NCBI GenBank assembly: GCA_016280915.1 | Contig: JAEEHQ010000084.1 | Coordinates: forward strand, 1 to 64,000 | Direction: 5' to 3' | DNA: 64,000 nt | DNA from: Bacteroidales bacterium | Lineage (GTDB): Bacteria; Bacteroidota; Bacteroidia; Bacteroidales; P3 | In this document: positions 35,004 to 43,776 of the stretch, in pieces | Numbering within the stretch: position 1 is the stretch's first letter | How the letters are laid out: every line of letters starts with the position of its first letter | Notes under the pieces: model-generated | What the model was told of the DNA's origin: nothing | Databases searched by the model: none | The model's input: only the letters and a program-made list of their open reading frames with translations | Position numbers and translations under genes: made by a program

Positions 35004-37292
35004 TTATTTATGAGCTTGGATGTACTCGTCGATGCCCTTAGCAGCAGCTCGACCAGCGCCCATAGCCAGGATAACGGTGGCAGCACCGCTCACGGCATCG
35101 CCGCCAGCGAAGACACCGTCGCGGGTAGTCATGGTGTGGTCGTTAATCTTCAAACCGCCAAAGCTTTCCGTCTCCAGACCAGGAGTGGTGCTCTTGATGA
35201 GGGGGTTGGGACTTGTGCCCAGAGCCACGACAACCGTATCGATAGGCATCTCAAATTCGCTTCCTTCGATGGTGCTGGTCTTCTGACGGCCCTTTTCATC
35301 GGGTTCGCCCAACTGCATCTTCACGCAGCGCATAGCTGCAACATTGCCATTCTCATCACCAATAAATTCGATGGGGTTGGTGAGGAAGTTGAATTCAATA
35401 CCCTCTTCCATGGCGTGGTGCACCTCTTCGCGACGGGCAGGCATGTTAGCCTGGTCACGTCGGTAGATGACATGGACTTCGCTGCCCAGACGTTTGGCTG
35501 TACGGGCGGCATCCATGGCCACGTTACCACCACCAATGACGGCAACTCTCTTGCCGAGCACAATAGGAGTAGCATAACTCTCATCGTAGCCATGCATCAG
35601 GTTGGTACGAGTAAGCAGTTCATTGGCTGAAATAACACCCACAAGGGTCTCGCCAGGTACACCCATGAACTTGGGCAAACCGGCACCACTGCCGATATAA
35701 ATGGCCTTGAAGCCATGCTCGTCGAACAGCTGGTCGATGGTTACACTCTTGCCAACAATGACGTTGGTTTCAATCTTCACACCCAGTTTCTTCAGGTTCT
35801 CGATCTCGGGTTCTACAACCTTCTGCTTGGGCAGACGGAATTCGGGAATACCATAAACGAGCACACCACCAGCATGGTGCAGAGCCTCGAAGATGGTTAC
35901 ATCGTAACCCTTCTTAGCAAGGTCGCCAGCACAGGTCAAACCGGTAGGACCAGAGCCGATGATGGCAATCTTGATACCGTTGCTGGCAGGTTTCTCCACG
36001 GGCTTACTATCCTTATGCTCGCGGTTCCAGTCGGCCACAAAACGCTCCAGGGCGCCAATGGCGATAGGTTCGCCCTTCACACCAAGAATACATTTGCCTT
36101 CGCACTGGTTTTCCTGGGGGCATACACGGCCGCAGACAGCAGGCAGCGAGGAATCTTGGGCGATGATGGCACCCGCTTTGCGGAAATCCTTCTCTGCAAC
36201 AGCAGCGATAAATTCGGGTATGTCAATGCTAACGGGGCACTTAGTGCGGCACATGGGCTTCTTGCAATGCAGGCAACGTTTAGCCTCGGCAATGGCTTGG
36301 GCCTCGGTGAAGCCGTAGGAAACCTCCTCAAAGTTGGTGGCACGCACCTGGGGATCCTGCTCCTCAGGTTTTTCACGTTTGGTAGCCTTGGCAATCTCAG
36401 CCTCCACGGCATCGGTCAAGTTGCAACGGTGGTCAACGGGACCACCATCTGCGGCAGCGGTGGCAATACGATATTTCTTAGCATCGGGTTTCTTCAGTCG
36501 GCGGCCGGCTTCGTCGAAGTCAACCAGATGGCCGTCAAACTCAGGACCGTCAACGCAGGTGAACTTCACCTTGTCGCCCACGGTCACGCGGCAAGCACCG
36601 CACATACCGGTACCGTCCACCATCATGCAGTTCATGCTGACGATAGTCTTCAGGTTCAGTTCCTTGGTCAGCAACGATGTGAATTTCATCATGGGAATAG
36701 GTCCAATGGCAACACAATGAGTGTATACCTTGCCGTCTTCCTGCACCAGCGATTTAATCTTGTTGGTAACCAGTCCGTGTTCACCATAGGAGCCGTCGTC
36801 GGTCATCAGATAGAGGTTGTCAACCACGCTGCGCATCTTGTCCTCAAAGAAGATAAGGTCTTTGGTTCGGGCACCCAGCACGCAATCGCAGGCGATACCG
36901 TTTTCACGACACCATTTGGCTTGAGGATAGACAGGGGCAGTACCCACACCACCGGCCACGAAGAGCACGTGGAGGTTCTTGCGCTCGTTTTCGGGGACTT
37001 CAAGCAATTCACTTGGACGTCCCAGGGGTCCAACGATTGTGAAGACTGCATCGCCCTCGTTCATTTCAGCCAGTTTGCGAGTGCTGTCACCAACAACCTG
37101 ATAAACAATCGTAACGCTCTCTTTCTCTTTGTCAATGTCGCAGATGGTCAGGGGAACGCGCTCGCCCTTGGCATCGGGAATAACAATGACAAACTGACCG
37201 GGTTTACCGCTTTCGGCAATCCAAGGAGACTTGATTTCCATCAAGTAAAGCTCGTTACTTGTGAGCTTTTCTTTATGCAATATCGTGTACAT
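35004..37292 (-). CDS. Fused NfnA-NfnB-like ferredoxin/NAD(P)H oxidoreductase (GltD-type)
   Basis: The 762-residue protein has two parts. Residues 1-285 form a dihydroorotate dehydrogenase B/NfnA-like FAD and NAD-binding unit (RVPLTICDID, then a [2Fe-2S] motif CMMVDGTGMCGACRV near 222-236). The rest is a glutamate-synthase small-subunit-like unit with two cysteine clusters (CLHCKKPMCRTKCP; CGRVCPQENQCEGKC), an FAD fold (IIGSGPTGLTCAGDL) and an NADPH fold (VIGGGNVAMDAARTAKRLG). Bacteroidota often annotate this as a bifunctional enzyme. Transhydrogenase activity with ferredoxin is known for the separate NfnAB; here it is inferred. Confidence 0.92.
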   Translation of the reverse strand: MYTILHKEKLTSNELYLMEIKSPWIAESGKPGQFVIVIPDAKGERVPLTICDIDKEKESVTIVYQVVGDSTRKLAEMNEGDAVFTIVGPLGRPSELLEVPENERKNLHVLFVAGGVGTAPVYPQAKWCRENGIACDCVLGARTKDLIFFEDKMRSVVDNLYLMTDDGSYGEHGLVTNKIKSLVQEDGKVYTHCVAIGPIPMMKFTSLLTKELNLKTIVSMNCMMVDGTGMCGACRVTVGDKVKFTCVDGPEFDGHLVDFDEAGRRLKKPDAKKYRIATAAADGGPVDHRCNLTDAVEAEIAKATKREKPEEQDPQVRATNFEEVSYGFTEAQAIAEAKRCLHCKKPMCRTKCPVSIDIPEFIAAVAEKDFRKAGAIIAQDSSLPAVCGRVCPQENQCEGKCILGVKGEPIAIGALERFVADWNREHKDSKPVEKPASNGIKIAIIGSGPTGLTCAGDLAKKGYDVTIFEALHHAGGVLVYGIPEFRLPKQKVVEPEIENLKKLGVKIETNVIVGKSVTIDQLFDEHGFKAIYIGSGAGLPKFMGVPGETLVGVISANELLTRTNLMHGYDESYATPIVLGKRVAVIGGGNVAMDAARTAKRLGSEVHVIYRRDQANMPARREEVHHAMEEGIEFNFLTNPIEFIGDENGNVAAMRCVKMQLGEPDEKGRQKTSTIEGSEFEMPIDTVVVALGTSPNPLIKSTTPGLETESFGGLKINDHTMTTRDGVFAGGDAVSGAATVILAMGAGRAAAKGIDEYIQAHK

Positions 37293-37336
37293 GATATGAT
37301 TAATTAGTATTAATAAATGTTCGTCATTTGAATTTG

Positions 37337-37344
37337 CAAAGATA
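37337..37344 (-). promoter_or_regulatory. -7 box of the Nfn-like gene
   Basis: The minus strand reads TATCTTTG, a perfect TAnnTTTG match, 44 bases before the ATG at 37292. Confidence 0.6.
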
Positions 37345-37477
37345 CAAAGAAAAAATGAAATATTAAAGAAAATAAATATTTATAATAAGCAAAGTCTTTT
37401 TCTATCTCTAAAAACAATTGCCCTGGGCAATAAAAACCACTTTCTTACGTTATAGGCATACTCAAAAAGAAGAGAAA

Positions 37478-38353
37478 ATGAAACACATCCTCTTATACGT
37501 CTTCTTGCCTATATTGTCCGTCCTGATGCTTTGTGGTTGCGAACCCGAAGTGCCAGAGGTTGAGCAACCGCTTTATCCCACTGTCGGTGCCATTAATGCC
37601 CGCTTCTCGGTAGGCGATTCCGTAACAGTGGTCTTCTCACAAGGTAACCTCCAGTATCAAGCCACCACTCATCTCTGGCGTTTTGCCAACAATCAGTATG
37701 ACGTGATAGGAACCGGAAACGTGCTGATAGACACCACTAACAGTAGTTGGATTGACCTTTTTGGATGGGGTACCTCTGGCTATAACGACCTTATGCCTTA
37801 TGCAACTGACGATACTAACACCCACTATGCCACTGGCGAGTACGACATTGCTGGCACCGAATACGACTGGGGACAGCACAATGCCATCTCCAACGGCGGC
37901 AACAAGGTAGGAGAGTGGCGTACACTCACCTATCAGGAGTGGCAACACCTCCTCTATTACCGCCGGAGTGCTTCCCTCCTCCGCTCAATGGCCACCATTG
38001 AGCGTGTTGGGCCTGCTGGCTCCGACATGGGAGGCATCGTATTACTGCCTGACAAATGGGAGCTGCCTACCGGTGTCACCTTTAAACCAGGCAGCACCGA
38101 AGGCTTTCAAACCAATGTCTACACAGCTGGCGACTGGAACCTAATGCAGTCGGCAGGGGCGGTCTTCCTGCCTGCGGGAGGCTATCGCGACGGCACCAAT
38201 GTAAATTTGGTAGGCACCTACGGTTGCTATTGGACCTCCACCTGCTATACCGACGACTCGGCCTACGAACTCTATTTTCAGTCCTCAGGCTATGATTTTT
38301 ATACTACTGCCCGTGCCTCAGGACATTGTGTCCGATTGGTAATGAACAAGTAG
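37478..38353 (+). CDS. FISUMP-type lipoprotein
   Basis: From the ATG at 37478 the protein has a lipoprotein signal (MKHILLYVFLPILSVLMLCGC, Cys21). The mature part has FSQGNLQYQATTHLWRF, SSWIDLFGWGTSGYN, GEWRTLTYQEWQHLL and the C-terminal CYWTSTCYTDDSAYEL to CVRLVMN. This is the Fibrobacter succinogenes major paralogous domain pattern, also seen in the truncated gene at 63181-64000. It has about 291 residues. The function is unknown; a surface or binding role is likely. An in-frame ATG 60 bases upstream would destroy the lipoprotein signal. Confidence 0.88.
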   Translation: MKHILLYVFLPILSVLMLCGCEPEVPEVEQPLYPTVGAINARFSVGDSVTVVFSQGNLQYQATTHLWRFANNQYDVIGTGNVLIDTTNSSWIDLFGWGTSGYNDLMPYATDDTNTHYATGEYDIAGTEYDWGQHNAISNGGNKVGEWRTLTYQEWQHLLYYRRSASLLRSMATIERVGPAGSDMGGIVLLPDKWELPTGVTFKPGSTEGFQTNVYTAGDWNLMQSAGAVFLPAGGYRDGTNVNLVGTYGCYWTSTCYTDDSAYELYFQSSGYDFYTTARASGHCVRLVMNK

Positions 38354-38505
38354 AAACCATGCACAGTTAACAATATAAATACTTCAATATTTCTCGTTTC
38401 AGAAACTAATCATTGGCTAATTGGGTAAATATGAAAAACATAGTTTGATGCATTCTCCTTATATCTGAATAATAATAGTAACTATCAATTAAAACATATA
38501 ACAAA

Positions 38506-39081
38506 ATGAAAAAAGTCTTATTCCTTTCAGCATTGCTTGGCATAGGTTTCATTGCCATGGCCCAGCAGCCTACCACCCAATCCACTACAAACAAGGATGC
38601 CTCTCCAATCAGCGGTGAGACCAAGGTGACCTTCTCATCTTCCAGCAGTCCTCTCAAGCAGGATAATAACGACCGCATCCATATCTCCCAGCGACACCTC
38701 GTCTACGGTCAGGACAATGTCATCAAGTTCTCTGTTGACAAAATCCAAGACAAACAACTTATTGTCAAAGTGGTCAGCGAAGAAAATTGCGCTTTCCGCA
38801 AAGGAGATAAGTTTGGCGAGTATATCTTCACCCCCAAGGCGAAAGAAGGCGAAGTGGTGGTTCGTGTCGGCTATATGGATATGCTGGGTGCCTACCAGAA
38901 CCTCGGCAATGTCCAACTCTTTATCAATCGTGAACGCCCAGCCAATAACAACGGACGCCCCGAAAGTGATGCCGAACGTGCCCAAACCGAACCGCAGCGT
39001 CCGACCAATACCCCATCTAATCCTAACACCGTCACCAACAAGCGCGCCCACGTTACCGTTGAAGAAACTGTGGTCAAGTAA
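38506..39081 (+). CDS. Secreted protein with GldM-C-like domain
   Basis: The 191-residue protein has a signal peptide (1-20, AMAQ) and a central beta-rich domain (about 60-140) reading RHLVYGQDNVIKFSV and GEYIFTPKAKEGEVVVRVGYMDMLG, which resembles the C-terminal Ig-like domain of the gliding and T9SS protein GldM. The C-terminus is a Pro, Asn and Thr-rich tail. The resemblance is by eye only. GldM itself is much longer, so this is a stand-alone relative of unknown role. A terminator follows. Confidence 0.7.
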   Translation: MKKVLFLSALLGIGFIAMAQQPTTQSTTNKDASPISGETKVTFSSSSSPLKQDNNDRIHISQRHLVYGQDNVIKFSVDKIQDKQLIVKVVSEENCAFRKGDKFGEYIFTPKAKEGEVVVRVGYMDMLGAYQNLGNVQLFINRERPANNNGRPESDAERAQTEPQRPTNTPSNPNTVTNKRAHVTVEETVVK

Positions 39082-39103
39082 GACTATCCTTCAAGTTATA
39101 ACT

Positions 39104-39145
39104 AAATGCCAAATAGCCAAGTGTCCATGACTATTTGGCATTTTG
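39104..39145 (+). terminator. Terminator after the GldM-C-like gene
   Basis: ATGCCAAATAG (39106-39116) pairs with CTATTTGGCAT (39131-39141) and is followed by TTTGCTTT, 25 bases beyond the stop. Confidence 0.75.
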
Positions 39146-39305
39146 CTTTGTTCCATAACGTCACTTGGTCTCATCTCTGGCGCAAGCGTGGCGGGCTACA
39201 GCGAGATGTCGAAGGAAACAAAATGCCGGAAGAAATGCCGATATGGCTTAAACTGACATAAGATAGAATATTTACCCCGACATTCGCCTTACATGCTGTA
39301 TGCTA

Positions 39306-39878
39306 TTAACTTACAATAGTCAGTGCATACCCCTTTTCGAGATTGAGCCTCGATTCCATCGACACATGGATGGGGATTGAAGTGAGAAGTTCTTTAATGG
39401 AACTGGTGATACCGGTGCCATAGTATTTAAAAAGGGCTTCTTTCTGAGTCCATAGGGTTGTGAAAGTCTGATCGGGATAGGCGGATTGCTGCACACGTCG
39501 AATTTCATCTTCGTTCATTGTGTATTGCAATAAGCTCTGGGTGGGTTGCTTGAAACCTTCCACATCAACTCCTACTGGGTGGTCACCTATAGCGACGGCA
39601 ATGGCTTGTTTGGTGTGGCTTAAATTAAAGTAGACCCCCGGAACGTCCTTCAGGTCAGGTTTGCCATGGGTGTTGCGAACAAAATCGGGGAGAGTGGTTT
39701 CAGTTATCAATCCATGTTTTAACAGCATCTCAAGCAACATGGCATAGGACTTAAGACAAGTGAACTGACCAAAGATGTGTTTAAACTTCATGGCCTCTTC
39801 ACACCGCTGTTCGGAAACGTGTGACAACAAACGTTGCACCTCCTCAGGGGTGCAACGCTCCATGTCATCAAATACCAT
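39306..39878 (-). CDS. 4'-phosphopantetheinyl transferase (Sfp type)
   Basis: Starting at the ATG at 39876-39878 this is about 190 residues. It has the transferase motifs FNLSHT, VGVDVEGF and LWTQKEALFKYYGTGI, where the Asp and Glu residues bind Mg2+ and CoA. It attaches the 4'-phosphopantetheine arm to acyl or peptidyl carrier proteins. A longer upstream frame adds a hydrophobic stretch that is not conserved. The next gene on this strand (upstream, FMN-binding protein) is 87 bases away. Confidence 0.88.
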   Translation of the reverse strand: MVFDDMERCTPEEVQRLLSHVSEQRCEEAMKFKHIFGQFTCLKSYAMLLEMLLKHGLITETTLPDFVRNTHGKPDLKDVPGVYFNLSHTKQAIAVAIGDHPVGVDVEGFKQPTQSLLQYTMNEDEIRRVQQSAYPDQTFTTLWTQKEALFKYYGTGITSSIKELLTSIPIHVSMESRLNLEKGYALTIVS

Positions 39879-39965
39879 CAAATCAAGCAAAACGAATATA
39901 GAATTGAGAATTATGAATGAAAGAATGGAAAAGCATCTGTTACACTCATTCTGAACAGACAACTG

Positions 39966-40418
39966 TTAATTGATAACAGTGTTGATCGCTGCTTGGAAGC
40001 TACGGATAATACTGCGCGAAGAGTAGGTGGCACCGCTCACTACGTCGACTTCGTGCTTGCGGGCACGTTTTAGTTTCATACCATTCCAACTGTCGAGCAG
40101 TCCCGAGTCAATAACCAACTGCAGAAAATTGGGTGTCTCGTTATTGTCTAACAGAACCACTTTCTGCACGCGTTCTTTGGGATTAAGGGCCACCAATAGA
40201 GGAGTCTCTCCAGCATAGCCTTTAATGCCGTTGCTGGCTGGTTTGGAGTATACGGCGTAGCCAAGGACTTTCTTCTGAGCGTCATAAACTACGGTCCATT
40301 TAGTTTCTTTTTTGATACTCTTGGCTTTGGGAAAAGCCTTGGTAATCTCGGTGGGCACCTGCGCCATGACAGGCAAAATCATCAGACTCAAAAGAGCCAA
40401 AACTATTACTTTTTTCAT
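39966..40418 (-). CDS. Periplasmic FMN-binding-domain protein
   Basis: The 150-residue protein has a signal peptide (1-19) and an FMN-binding domain with EVDVVSGATYSS near 124-135; in the family the Thr of SGAT carries covalently bound FMN after action of ApbE. It is shorter than RnfG or NqrC and has no membrane anchor besides the signal. It would act in the periplasm in electron transfer, with partner unknown. Confidence 0.83.
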   Translation of the reverse strand: MKKVIVLALLSLMILPVMAQVPTEITKAFPKAKSIKKETKWTVVYDAQKKVLGYAVYSKPASNGIKGYAGETPLLVALNPKERVQKVVLLDNNETPNFLQLVIDSGLLDSWNGMKLKRARKHEVDVVSGATYSSRSIIRSFQAAINTVIN

Positions 40419-40540
40419 TTTCTTAATGCACTAATACAAGTATCGAGAACTTTAAATAATCTCAATATCACTTGACTATAAACTATCAATTGTCCTCTTT
40501 ATCTTGATAATCAATATGTATTTAGAGAAAAAATAATACA

Positions 40541-40641
40541 AAGGCTTTAGTATGCAATATGACTTTTTCTATATTTCCTTTTCAAAGAAAATGTCTTCTA
40601 AAGAGTATAGGAAAAACAACCTTATGCCATACTAAAGCCTT
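40541..40641. repeat. 100-bp imperfect hairpin
   Basis: AAGGCTTTAGTATG (40541-40554) is perfectly complementary to CATACTAAAGCCTT (40628-40641). Inside lie further matching arms (TTTTTCTATA with TATAGGAAAAA, and TTTTC-AAA-GAAAA at the centre), so almost the whole 101 bases can fold. It is 31 bases past the stop of the first M20 gene and on the minus strand ends in a T-rich tract, so it can act as a terminator, but it is far longer than needed. Confidence 0.75.
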
Positions 40642-40672
40642 CACAATTATCTTTAACTATTACATTCTCCTT

Positions 40673-42034
40673 CTATTCTGCAAAATATTCGTAGAAATAG
40701 GGTATCGTTTCAATGCCCTTGAAGAACTGTTCGAGGGGATAGTTCTCGTTGGGGGCATGGATATCGTCGCTGCCTAAACCAAAGCCCATAAGAATGCTCT
40801 TGGTGCCTAGGATGTTTTCAAATCCAGCAATGATGGGGATGCTTCCACCACTGCGAGTGGGGATGGGACGCTTGCCATAAGTGGTTTCCATGGCTTTCTC
40901 AGCAGCCTTGTAGGCTTTCATCTCCAAGGGGCTGACATAGGCGGCGCCGCCGTGACAAGGAGTCACTTTGACAGTGACGCAGTCGGGTGCTATACTCTCG
41001 AAATATTGCTGGAAGAGCTTGCTGATTTTGTTGAAGTCCTGATTGGCCACAAGACGGGTACTAATCTTAGCATATGCCTTGCTGGGCAGCACGGTCTTGG
41101 AACCTTCACCCGTGTAGCCGCCCCATATGCCACAAATGTCGAGGCAGGGACGGATGCCGGTGCGCTCCTTGGTTGTGAAACCTTTCTCACCATGTACAGC
41201 TTTGATGTCCAACTCTTTCTTGTAAGCCTCTTCGTCGAAGGGGGCCTGTGCCATGAGGGCACGTTCTTCGTCGCTGATGACCAGCACGTCGTCGTAGAAG
41301 CCAGGGATGGTGATGTGATTGTTCTCGTCGTGCAGGCCGGCAATCATCTTGCAGAGGATATTAATGGGATTGGCCACAGCGCCACCATAGATGCCGCTGT
41401 GCAGGTCGTGGTTGGCACCAGTAACCTCCACTTCCCAGTAGCAGAGGCCACGCAGGCCGCTGGTGATACTGGGCACGTCGGGGGCAATCATGCTGGTGTC
41501 GCTTACCAGAATAACGTCGGCCTTGAGCATCTCTTTGTGAGCTTCGCAGAAACCATATAGACTGCCGGAACCGATTTCCTCTTCACCTTCAATCATAAAC
41601 TTGACATTGCATGGCAGTTGGCCGGTCTTGACCATAAACTCGAAAGCTTTGGCTTGCATGAAACTCTGTCCTTTATCGTCGTCGGCACCACGAGCCCAAA
41701 TCTTGCCATCCTTGATGACGGGTTCGAAAGGGGAGGTGCGCCACTCGGCGATAGGCTCAACGGGCATCACATCCATGTGGCCATAAACGAGCACGGTGGG
41801 TTTCTTGGGGTCGATGATTTTCTCGCCATAGACTACTGGGTTTCCCACGGTGGGCATCACCTCGGCCTTGTCGCAGCCAGCTTGCAGCAGATATTCTTTC
41901 CATTTTTCAGCACAACGCATCATGTCAGCCTTGTGATCGCTCTCGGCACTGATGGAGGGAATGCGAATGAGGTCAAATAATTCTTCTAAGAAGCGATTTT
42001 TGTTCGCCTCAATGTAAGCTTTTACATCTTTCAT
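40673..42034 (-). CDS. M20-family dipeptidase (second of a tandem pair)
   Basis: The 453-residue zinc peptidase has LVYGHMDVMPVEP (His and Asp ligands), GADDDKGQ, IEGEEEIGSG (catalytic Glu), SDTSM and a C-terminal DDIHAPNENYPLEQF. Such enzymes hydrolyse dipeptides in the cytoplasm. It has the same length and layout as the gene directly upstream, pointing to a tandem duplication. Confidence 0.93.
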   Translation of the reverse strand: MKDVKAYIEANKNRFLEELFDLIRIPSISAESDHKADMMRCAEKWKEYLLQAGCDKAEVMPTVGNPVVYGEKIIDPKKPTVLVYGHMDVMPVEPIAEWRTSPFEPVIKDGKIWARGADDDKGQSFMQAKAFEFMVKTGQLPCNVKFMIEGEEEIGSGSLYGFCEAHKEMLKADVILVSDTSMIAPDVPSITSGLRGLCYWEVEVTGANHDLHSGIYGGAVANPINILCKMIAGLHDENNHITIPGFYDDVLVISDEERALMAQAPFDEEAYKKELDIKAVHGEKGFTTKERTGIRPCLDICGIWGGYTGEGSKTVLPSKAYAKISTRLVANQDFNKISKLFQQYFESIAPDCVTVKVTPCHGGAAYVSPLEMKAYKAAEKAMETTYGKRPIPTRSGGSIPIIAGFENILGTKSILMGFGLGSDDIHAPNENYPLEQFFKGIETIPYFYEYFAE

Positions 42035-42104
42035 AATATTAATTTGTTTTGTTTATTATTCATATAGTTATCATGGGAATGCTAATCAGCGTCCCTATCG
42101 ATTG

Positions 42105-43466
42105 CTATTTGGCATAATGCTGGAAGAAAGCCACCGCAGTCTCAATGCCCTTAAAGAAGCGGTCGAGGCGGTAGTTCTCATTGGGTGCGTGGATGTTGTC
42201 GGCCCCAAGGCCAAAGCCCAACAGAATACTCTTGAGCCCCAGTTCTTGTTCGAAATCGCTCACAATGCTGATGGAACAACCGCTGTGGGCAGGGATGGGC
42301 TGTTGACCATAGGTGTCCATGAAGGCACATTCGGCTGCTTTGTATTCGGGCAGGTCTATGGGACAAACATAGGGCATGCCTTTTTCATAGAAAGTGAATT
42401 CTATCTTCACACTCTCCGGACAGATGCTGCGGAAATAGTCTTCCACCAGATGGGCGATGCGGTTGGGGTCTTGGTTGGCCACCAGACGGAAAGATAGTTT
42501 AGCCCATGCCACGGATGGGATGATGGTCTTAAAGCCTTCACCGCTATAGCCGCCTTGAATGCCGCATACATCGAAAGTGGGACGAATGCCGATGCGCTCT
42601 AGGGTGGTGTATCCCTCCTCGCCGTGTAGCACCTCCACGCCCACACTTTTCTTGTACTCCTCCTCGCTATAGGGAGCTTTGTTGATGAGGGCCCGTTCCT
42701 CGTCGCTGCACTCCAGCACATCGTCGTAGAAACCGGGGATGGTGATGTGCCCCTCTTTGTCCAGCACTGTGCCTATCATCTGGCTGAGCACATTAATGGG
42801 GTTGGAAACCGTGCCACCAAAGTCGCCACTGTGCAAGTCGTGGTCGGGACCTGTTAGGCGCATCTCAAATTTCACCAAGCCGCGTAGCCCCGTGGTGATG
42901 CTGGGCAATTCGGCACTCACCATGTCGGTGTCGCTCACCAGAATAACGTCGGCCATTAGCTTTTCTTTATTGGCGGGTGTTTTAATCCATTCTTTTAGGG
43001 CGGGAGACCCTATCTCCTCTTCGCCCTCCAACAAGAACTTCACGTTGCAGGGCAGGGTGCCTGTCTCCACCATGGTTTCGAAGGCTTTGGCCTGCATGAA
43101 GCTCTGTCCCTTGTCGTCGTCGGCACCGCGGGCCCAAATGCGGCCGTCTTTGATGACAGGTTCAAAGGGGTTGGTATTCCACAGTTCCAGCGGTGTGACA
43201 GGCATCACGTCGTAGTGACCATAAACGAGCACGGTCTTCTTGGCTGGGTCAATAATTTTTTCGCCATAAACGAGGGGGTTGCCTGTAGTTGTAATCAGTT
43301 CGGCAGCATCTACACCAGCCTTGGCTAGCAGCTGGCACCAACGTTCGGCACAGCGCACCATATCGGCCTTATGTTCTGATTCTGAACTGATAGAAGGAAT
43401 GCGAATGAGCGAGAAAAGCTCTTCTACAAAGCGGTCTTTATTAGATTCGATATATTCTTTAATCAT
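42105..43466 (-). CDS. M20-family dipeptidase (first of a tandem pair)
   Basis: This is a second 453-residue M20 peptidase, with LVYGHYDVMPVTP, GADDDKGQ, LEGEEEIGSP, SDTDM and ADNIHAPNENYRLDRF. It is clearly paralogous to the downstream gene but diverged over the whole length. A TATCTTTG box with a TTTG 21 bases further upstream precedes it. Substrate differences between the two cannot be read from the sequence. Confidence 0.93.
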   Translation of the reverse strand: MIKEYIESNKDRFVEELFSLIRIPSISSESEHKADMVRCAERWCQLLAKAGVDAAELITTTGNPLVYGEKIIDPAKKTVLVYGHYDVMPVTPLELWNTNPFEPVIKDGRIWARGADDDKGQSFMQAKAFETMVETGTLPCNVKFLLEGEEEIGSPALKEWIKTPANKEKLMADVILVSDTDMVSAELPSITTGLRGLVKFEMRLTGPDHDLHSGDFGGTVSNPINVLSQMIGTVLDKEGHITIPGFYDDVLECSDEERALINKAPYSEEEYKKSVGVEVLHGEEGYTTLERIGIRPTFDVCGIQGGYSGEGFKTIIPSVAWAKLSFRLVANQDPNRIAHLVEDYFRSICPESVKIEFTFYEKGMPYVCPIDLPEYKAAECAFMDTYGQQPIPAHSGCSISIVSDFEQELGLKSILLGFGLGADNIHAPNENYRLDRFFKGIETAVAFFQHYAK

Positions 43467-43560
43467 TGTGTATAAGTTTGGTCGCTATCAAAGAATGTTG
43501 CCAATGGTTCAGTTCCATCTCCGGCATGCACTCACTCCCTGTCGTATTTCAACAACTTTG

Positions 43561-43593
43561 CAAAGATACGACAATTTCTCGACATGACCAAAA
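43561..43593 (-). promoter_or_regulatory. Promoter of the M20 gene pair
   Basis: On the minus strand TTTG (43590-43593) is followed after 21 bases by TATCTTTG (43561-43568), close to the Bacteroidota -33/-7 layout. The ATG is 95 bases downstream. Confidence 0.55.
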
Positions 43594-43607
43594 AAAACTT
43601 TCTGTTC

Positions 43608-43775
43608 TCAGTGGCTCTTCTTGCCACACATTGCATGTAGGGCGCAACAACAGCATTGCCCGTCACATTGTTCCTGTTCTTTTTTGGCCTTGCGTCCTCT
43701 TCTTATCAAGTACCACAACACGCCCACCCATACGGCCATGACCAAAAAGAGAATGATGTAGGATGCCACATTCAT
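43608..43775 (-). CDS. FeoB-associated Cys-rich membrane protein
   Basis: This 55-residue gene starts at the ATG at 43773-43775, one base after the feoB stop. It has an N-terminal membrane segment (ASYIILFLVMAVWVGVLWYLI), a basic linker (RRGRKAKK) and a Cys-rich tail (CDGQCCCCALHAMCGKK, with six cysteines). It fits the small FeoB-associated proteins found behind feoB. The Cys cluster may bind iron or assist FeoB, which is inferred from position and composition. Confidence 0.85.
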   Translation of the reverse strand: MNVASYIILFLVMAVWVGVLWYLIRRGRKAKKEQEQCDGQCCCCALHAMCGKKSH

Positions 43776-43776
43776 A

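Noticed and set aside
35715..37307. 530-codon plus frame across the Nfn-like gene
   Set aside because: It is the antisense of a protein with clear cofactor motifs and itself lacks motifs and a start context.
38406..38678. 90-residue minus frame overlapping the 38506 gene
   Set aside because: It runs antisense over the signal peptide of a gene that has a terminator and a plausible fold.
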